Positions 58,307 to 64,000 of a DNA stretch of 64,000 bases are shown piece after piece. Location of the stretch: assembly GCA_000697475.1 (NCBI GenBank), contig JNEU01001021.1:124001-188000 (forward strand). Direction: 5' to 3'. The translations under genes were made by a program, and so were the position numbers. The stretch is from Lichtheimia corymbifera B2541. Its lineage: Eukaryota > Mucoromycota > Mucoromycetes > Mucorales > Lichtheimiaceae. The first letter of the stretch is position 1. Every line of letters begins with the position of its first letter. The notes beneath the pieces were generated by a model. The model had not been told where the DNA came from. It made no database searches and saw only the letters and a list, made by a program, of their open reading frames with translations.

Positions 58307-58831
58307 ATGGTCAGTTGTCTTTTACATGCGTTACCACCTATCACCCCGACACATCCTCTTGTCACCAATGACCCTGTGGATGAAAAACAAGACATCAAAG
58401 AAAATACAACAGCACATAGCACGGCTGGATTTGATGGGATCATTCGGACCTTGATGGCGATCGTGTCCATGAACAACACCACGGGTCTTGTATCAAAAGC
58501 GATGACACTGCTCAATGAAAAAACGAGCAGTTTGATCCCAGACACCTTAATGAACAACCACAATGCATTGATCTCTGCAGCAGCCACTTTGCTGAAGACC
58601 AGGAATTCATTGCCACCACCTGCACTACAACAACCCCCTTTATGGTCGTATACGCATGCTCATGTAAGAGATGTGCGTATCAATTCTGATGAGCTCCGTA
58701 TGCTTGCTGTCGAGAAAACTATGATGCGTCGAGCAAAAATCGTACGTCCCCTGCGTAATAGGCAGTTTCTGACAAGACGCCAGGATGACTTTGTTTGGGG
58801 AGTCAAATCAAGTCTGAGGTACTCTTTATAA
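58307..58831 (+). CDS. Orphan intronless protein, 174 residues
   Basis: Single exon with a TATA box at 58230. I chose the first in-frame ATG (MVSCLLHALPPITPTHP). I do not recognise a family. The weakly hydrophobic N-terminus is too short and Pro-rich to be a clear signal peptide. The middle is helical (GFDGIIRTLMAIVSMNNTTG, VSKAMTLLNEKTSSLI, LISAAATLLKTR). The C-terminal third carries a patterned region of basic and hydrophobic residues (VRDVRINSDELRMLAVEKTM, MRRAKIVRPLRNRQFLTRRQ) that looks like a conserved motif. Function unknown. Confidence 0.58.
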   Translation: MVSCLLHALPPITPTHPLVTNDPVDEKQDIKENTTAHSTAGFDGIIRTLMAIVSMNNTTGLVSKAMTLLNEKTSSLIPDTLMNNHNALISAAATLLKTRNSLPPPALQQPPLWSYTHAHVRDVRINSDELRMLAVEKTMMRRAKIVRPLRNRQFLTRRQDDFVWGVKSSLRYSL

Positions 58832-59104
58832 AAGAACCTTCTTCGTCGCTAGTACTATGCATCATGTTCCTCAATGTTTCTTTGTATTGTAAATTGTATC
58901 ATATCATCTCATTGCCATTATCCACAACAAATAAAAAAAGTTCTCATTTCTTTCAGTTACATTCATTGTGTGTGTGTGTGTGTGTGGAAAAGGGAAATGC
59001 TATTGCATGTCGCATGATTGGATCTGACGTTCAAAAGCTATTGTGTATCCACCGCTGAATTACTCCTCTTCTCTTCCTTCTTCTTTATTATACATATCCT
59101 CAAT

Positions 59105-60591
59105 ATGAGTGCAAAGCTCCCCTTCCAAAAGAAAGCTGGTTTTCGACCGCAATTCAATCGCAACAACAAATTCGGTTTTGGCGATGACGACGATGACCAG
59201 GATGAGCAAGATCAAGTGTCGATGGTCACCGGCTTTGAAGATAACAAGTTGCAAGAGTAAGTAGTGTTGCCTTTTTTTTTTCTTATGGTGCCAAGGAAAC
59301 CCAATCCCCTCTTTGATCCCTTCCCCTTCCCATTGCGTCGGTTGATCAGTTGACTGATTGCTTTACTTCCGTCAAAGAGGAACGTGTTGGCTTCGTTATA
59401 TCCTTGCTGCGCCCAACCAACCCGATATCCAATTACACACACAATGTTAACGCATATCCTCGCATCATCTTTAAAGGTTGAACGACAAGCCCGAGGAGAA
59501 ACCGTTGACGATTACACCCGTCTTTAGCGAGAATTGGCGTACCAAACGGCGGAAGCTCTTTGTTCCAACCGGTGCAGCAACTCAATCATCAACACAGTCC
59601 CAACAAACACCTGAAGTACTTGGACAACAGAGTCAGACATTTGGCCTTCAAGTCAAAAGCAGATCAACAACAACGACATCCACAGATGATAATCAAGAAT
59701 CAACACAAGTCGCAGCAGATACCACCACAGTGGAGGATACGGTAGTGGAGGAACGGGTGAAAACCCTTGATGAACAAGCTGCTGAAGCATTGATGAAGGG
59801 TAAGTGATCATGGATGAGAGATGACTTGGGTTGAATGTTCTTTTAACAAATTGGATTTATATATAGAGGCAACACAAGATGAGGACGAGAATGCTGAGCG
59901 TATGGTGATTCCAGCAGATGAAACCGAAGCCTTTCGTGAAGATGTGAAAACACGGCCCGATGAAGCTACCATGGAAGATTATGAGCGCGTTCCAGTAGAA
60001 CAATTTGGTGCGGCATTACTGCGTGGTTTGGGATGGAAAGAAGGCGAAGGCATTGGTCGAAATAGAAAAAACATGCCGTAAGTGAAAGGATATCATTGTG
60101 TGAAATGTACCATTGTGATCTAATATCTACATTGTCAATTTAGCTTACCAAAGCCATTCGAACCTGCCAAGCAGCGAGAAGCATTACTTGGTCTTGGCGC
60201 CAAACCAGAAGATGTAACCAATGGCAAAAAGAAGGATAGACGCAGTGCATATGTATACAAGGAGACCAGCTTGTTTAAAAAGGTGGCAAAGAGAAATTTG
60301 GAAGAACGTGAAGGTGGTGGTGGCGGCAGCAGCGACACAAGCGAGAATGATTCGAGAAGCAGTTCACGAAACAGCAGCAAAAGCCGTCATCGTAGTCGAA
60401 GCCGTAGCCCAGGACGCAGTAGTAGCAGTCGCCATAGCAGCAAAAGTCGTCATCGTAGTCGAAGCCGAGATCGTCATAGCAGTAGCAGCAGTCGTCATAG
60501 CAGCCGTCATTCAAGCCGTGATAGGGATAGCAGCAGTCGTCGACGGAGGCGATCACGCTCTAGAGACTCCCATCGTTCTAGTCGACGTTAA
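59105..60591 (+). CDS. Spp2/GPKOW-type G-patch splicing factor with RS tail
   Basis: Predicted spliceosome factor that activates the Prp2/DHX16 helicase through its G-patch. Four exons (59105-59256, 59477-59799, 59867-60077, 60144-60591) give 377 residues. The N-terminus is MSAKLPFQKKAGFRPQFN followed by an acidic patch. The middle part is disordered and Gln/Thr-rich. The conserved Spp2 block is DYERVPVEQFGAALLRGLGW, continuing KEGEGIGRNRKN and then KPFEPAKQREALLGLGAKP. A KOW-like DRRSAYVYKETS segment is short or incomplete. The protein then ends in about 80 residues of Arg/Ser dipeptides (SRHRSRSRSPGRSSS and similar). Yeast Spp2 lacks such an RS tail. Intron 1 (220 nt) is clearly longer than the others. 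Confidence 0.88.
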
Positions 60592-60720
60592 ATAAACATC
60601 CCAGCATTTCCGTTTTGTATATATTTTGGTTTATGCGCTATAAGGTTACCTAAGCTGTCCCTTTTCAGGACATGGATTTTGTTGCACCAAAGATCAGCGT
60701 ACTTGGTATGTGCGCGCATC

Positions 60721-60778
60721 GTTTGTTAAATAAACTATTTTGCCGCCTCGTTTGTTAAATAAACTATTTTGCCGCCTC
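60721..60778 (+). repeat. Two perfect tandem copies of a 29-bp unit
   Basis: Units 60721-60749 and 60750-60778 are identical. Each contains the palindromic core GTTTGTTAAATAAAC-like and ends in GCCGCCTC. Confidence 0.93.
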
Positions 60779-61223
60779 GTTCGACAGAGGAAATCCCGAG
60801 CCGCATTTAATATATCGCTCTCTCATTGAATAGCATTGTATACCCACTAGAGTAAATGCTCAAATTAACCCGAAATCTGAAAAATTCACAGACTATCATG
60901 CAAAGTAGCTTAGTAATTGTATTTGTTTGAACGCAAGAAGTATATCCGGAATCCGTGTCAAGGACCGAAACTACACTAGACTACCAATTTCTATTCCCAC
61001 ATTGTCCGCTACCCAACATTTTTGTACCTGGGGTGATGATAAATTTCTTCATTGAAAGGTGTATGAGGCGAAGTTATAAGTCATATTCAGCCACACACGT
61101 TTTCTTTGGAATACTGTATCCATGTGTCATTGGCCTACATATATTAGGATGGTTACTGACATGAGCCATCAGCTGTCTTTGTCGGGCTTCTCTACCACGT
61201 GTCACAGATAATCCCAACTGGTA

Positions 61224-61230
61224 TATAAAC
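61224..61230 (+). promoter_or_regulatory. TATA box of the P450 fusion gene
   Basis: TATATAA, 88 bp upstream of the ATG at 61318. Typical of inducible fungal genes. Confidence 0.5.
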
Positions 61231-61317
61231 CATGGCTTCTGTTCCCGCTTTTTCTCCACAACCTCCGTATCACCACCGCCCATTTTTGTTTAACCTTATC
61301 TTTCTTTTGCCCCACAC

Positions 61318-64000
61318 ATGTCGAAAGATACCATAACATCCTTGATTGTGGTGTTGGAAGGAAGCCAACATATCGAGAATGACGGCAAAATCATTGTATT
61401 TGGCCATGGAGCTAGCATCGACACTGTCCGCAATTTAGCTATTGATAAACTTGCCATTGCCCGCAATATCCCGCTCGCTGATATTCTTTTACGTGATGGA
61501 TCAGGCAACATTTTGGATGGTATCGACCAAGTGCGTCAGCAGCAAGTTGTACACGTTGGTATCAAAGGCAGCATCAAAACAACCATTCCCGGTCCTGTCA
61601 AATACCCGTTTACAGGATCCATTCGTGAGATTTTGCCAGAGCCGTAAGTACATAGCCACACACACTTGGCATGAGTGGTAGTAGTAGTAGGCTCATGTAT
61701 TTTCTCCCTGTATAGTACGCGTGGATGGATGCGCGTTTTTGAGAAATATGGACCTGTGGTCAACATGAGTCTTATGGGCACCGAAGTTGTGGGCACCAAC
61801 CATCCAGCTGTAGCCGAGTTGTTTGCAAAGGAGTCTGAGTATTTCACAAAGAAAATTGGATTGAATCTCAAAGAAATTAAGGCTTTTGGTGGTCAAGGTT
61901 TATTCACCACAGATACGGATGATGACGATTGGAAGCTTGCACACAAATTACTTATGCCGGCATTCAGCCCACGTGCTATCAAGGTAAAAGGAAGAAGAGG
62001 GGAGAAGAGAGGGAAGCTGCATGTCTCATTTAAACATATTAGGCTTATCTACACGAGATGGGAGTGATTGCCAAACAAACGATCAAAACACTTGAGCAAT
62101 ATGATCCATCAGAAAAAGTGGAAATCTTGGATTGGACGACACGATTGACATTTGAAACCATTGGTCGATGCGGATTTGGCTATGAATTTGGTCTTCTTGA
62201 CTCACGCGATGCACCCCCACATCCATTTATTGATGCTATGGGATATTGTCTCAATCATGCTGTGGAACGTACACGTCAATTGGGATTCATCAAACATTTG
62301 CCATTGGAGCGTAATCGTCAATTTGATCGATCCGTAAAGTTGATGAATGATATTGTGGATCAAGTCATTAAGGAACGCAAGAACGGACCTGAGGCTGGTG
62401 ATAAGGACAAGGATTTATTGGGGTTCATGTTGAATGCACGTGATGAGCATAATTTGGGATTGTCCGATGAGAACATTCGATACCAGGTTGTCACTTTTCT
62501 TATCGCTGGTCATGATGTAAGTAGCCATCGCATATGAAAAAGAAGTATTGTTTATAACGTTTATTTGTATATAGACAACAGCCAACACACTTGCATGGGC
62601 ATTGTATGAGCTATCCCAGAATCCCAATGTCGAAGCAAAGGTCTTGCAAGAGATTGCGAATGCCGGCATCACCCATGACGAGATCCCCACCGTTGCTCAA
62701 ATAAGCGAGCTCAAATATATGCATCAGGTGTTCAAGGAGACTCTACGCAAGTACCCTCCATTACGCCAGCTTGGCAAATACTGCAAAAATGATTGTATCG
62801 TTCCTGGTGGCTATCTCATGAAGGCTGATACAGTGGCTCTTATTCATGTCTTCGCCATGCATCACAACCCAGAAGTGTATCCTGATCCTGAACGCTTTGA
62901 TCCAGACCGTTTCTCGCCTGAGGAAGAACAAAAACGATCCCGTTTCGCATGGTTACCCTTCAGTACTGGTCCACGTAGTTGCATTGGTATGGCATTCGCT
63001 CTTCAGGAAGCCAAGGTCGTCTTGGCAATGCTTTTGCATCGATACAAGTTCCGTTATGGTATGTATGGCCATCATTTCTTGTAGTATTCATTATATTCAT
63101 GCAACGTTGTTAGATGGACCTCCCGTTGATTTTGATCCTCAGATGGCAACTGTCAAACCCAAGGACTTTTTGGTCAACATTTTGCCACGTACTGATATGC
63201 CACAACCCAACACCACTTCATCCACTCCTACAACAACCAATGCACATGGTTCTTCAGCAACAACATCACGTCCAGCAGCAATTCCTCAAGTAGATATCAA
63301 TGCATCTCGTACAGCTGATATAAAGTTCCCACCCATCACGTTCCTTTATGGCTCTCAAACAGGCACAGCTCAGGATTATGCAGCTCAACTTGCATCACAA
63401 GCACGTGGATTTGGTTTTGACAAGGTTACCTTTTGTGAAATGGACAAGTGGAATGTCCTCGAGACTGGCAAATACAATCCTCCATCATCGTCTGGCCCTC
63501 AGGAATTGGTGGTGATCAGCACAGCAACCTACAATGGCCAGCCACCGGATTGTGCTGAACGCTTTAGCGCATTTATCACCGAGAAAACCAAGCAAGATGG
63601 AAATGAGGATTTGTTAAAGGGCCTTCAATTCGCTGTATTTGGTGTGGGCAACAGGAATTGGCGCACTTACCAGGCTTTTCCTCGCAAGGTGAATGAAGGA
63701 CTTGATCAGTTGGGTGCTGAGCGATTCTTTTCATGCGGTGAGGGTAATGCAGATAAGGACATTGATGCCGATTTCAATGAATGGTAAGTACAAATGGTAT
63801 GGTTATGGTAATGGTTATGATAACTCATTTTAAAACATTTCAAGGTCTGCACATTTCTGGGTGCATACATTGAGTCGATTTGGTATCCCACTTTCTGAAG
63901 GTCAATCTGTGGTGCCATCTGCCAATACCGGTATGGAAAAGCTGCAAGTCAAGATCAGCTTTGTCAGTCCTATGGATGAAGAAAAGTGGGCATCGGGTGC
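61318..64000 (+). CDS. CYP505-like self-sufficient P450-reductase fusion, 3'-partial
   Basis: Cytochrome P450 fused to its own reductase, as in P450foxy/BM3, which hydroxylate fatty acids. Six exons visible (61318-61643, 61716-61983, 62043-62516, 62575-63058, 63114-63783, 63845-64000+) give about 792 residues; the FAD/NADPH part lies beyond the window. Residues 1-85 are an unusual leader with ubiquitin-like pattern (TVRNLAIDKLAIARN, LLRDGSGNILDGIDQV). The P450 starts at IPGPVKYPFTGSIREILPEP. It shows the I-helix motif AGHDTTANTLAWALYE, ExxR in KETLRKYPPLRQLGKY, PERFDPDRF, and the heme loop FSTGPRSCIG with the Cys ligand. After a Thr/Ser/Pro linker comes the FMN flavodoxin domain (FLYGSQTGTAQDYAAQLASQ; VVISTATYNGQPPDCAERFS; FGVGNRNWRTYQAFPRKVNE). 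A TATA box lies 88 bp upstream of the start. Confidence 0.93.

Larger units (their letters stand above)
60592..61317. other. Intergenic region with a short tandem repeat and TATA box
   Basis: About 730 bp, no supported gene. It contains the 29-bp tandem duplication at 60721-60778 and a TATATAA at 61224-61230, 88-94 bp before the P450 start codon. Confidence 0.6.

Overview
The window looks like nuclear DNA of an early-diverging filamentous fungus, most likely Mucoromycota (Mucorales). The genes are dense and mostly carry several short introns of about 55-90 nt. The gene set mixes fungal families (NCS1 permease, Pho80-type cyclin, CYP505-like fused P450, CNNM/Mam3) with families that baker's yeast lacks (OCRL/INPP5B-type 5-phosphatase, WDR91-like protein, NUDT19-like Nudix hydrolase, Pirh2-like E3). 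I cannot name the genus. Exon models are my own hand splicing: GT-AG rules, frame continuity and known family motifs.

Left part (1-10.1 kb): serine palmitoyltransferase LCB2 (5' end outside the window), a CHY/RING E3 ligase (Pirh2-like), ribosomal protein eS8, and on the minus strand an OCRL/INPP5B-type inositol polyphosphate 5-phosphatase with an ASH and a GAP-like module.

Region 10.1-15.5 kb has no convincing gene. It holds a striking array of long inverted repeats (about 11.0-12.95 kb) in which whole segments, including one hairpin loop, are flipped relative to their sister copies. More decayed copies extend to about 13.63 kb, followed by a 115-bp-period duplication.

Middle part (15.5-42.7 kb): RNA polymerase II largest subunit with 26 uninterrupted consensus CTD heptads, a WDR91-like endosomal protein (-), a mitochondrial PPR protein, a coiled-coil protein, a Pho80-type cyclin, a predicted secreted protein, a NUDT19-like hydrolase (-), an NCS1 purine/cytosine-type permease (-), a second coiled-coil protein, a GH31 glycosidase of the YihQ (sulfoquinovosidase-like) branch, and the mitochondrial ATPase inhibitor IF1 (-).

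Right part (42.7-64 kb): a frame-broken small gene, a NASP/Sim3-type histone chaperone, a CNNM/Mam3 membrane protein with two predicted GC-AG introns and a 17-nt microexon, a small hydrophilic protein, an AAAP amino-acid transporter, mitochondrial 3-hydroxyacyl-CoA dehydrogenase, a USP deubiquitinase (-), two intronless orphan genes, the splicing factor Spp2/GPKOW with an unusual RS tail, and a self-sufficient P450-reductase fusion with a ubiquitin-like N-terminal extension, cut by the window end.

There is no operon-like functional cluster. The most interesting items are the inverted-repeat array with flipped segments, the GH31 sulfoquinovosidase candidate, the P450 fusion with its N-terminal domain, the microexon/GC-AG gene, and several convergent gene pairs whose stop codons lie only 24-156 bp apart.
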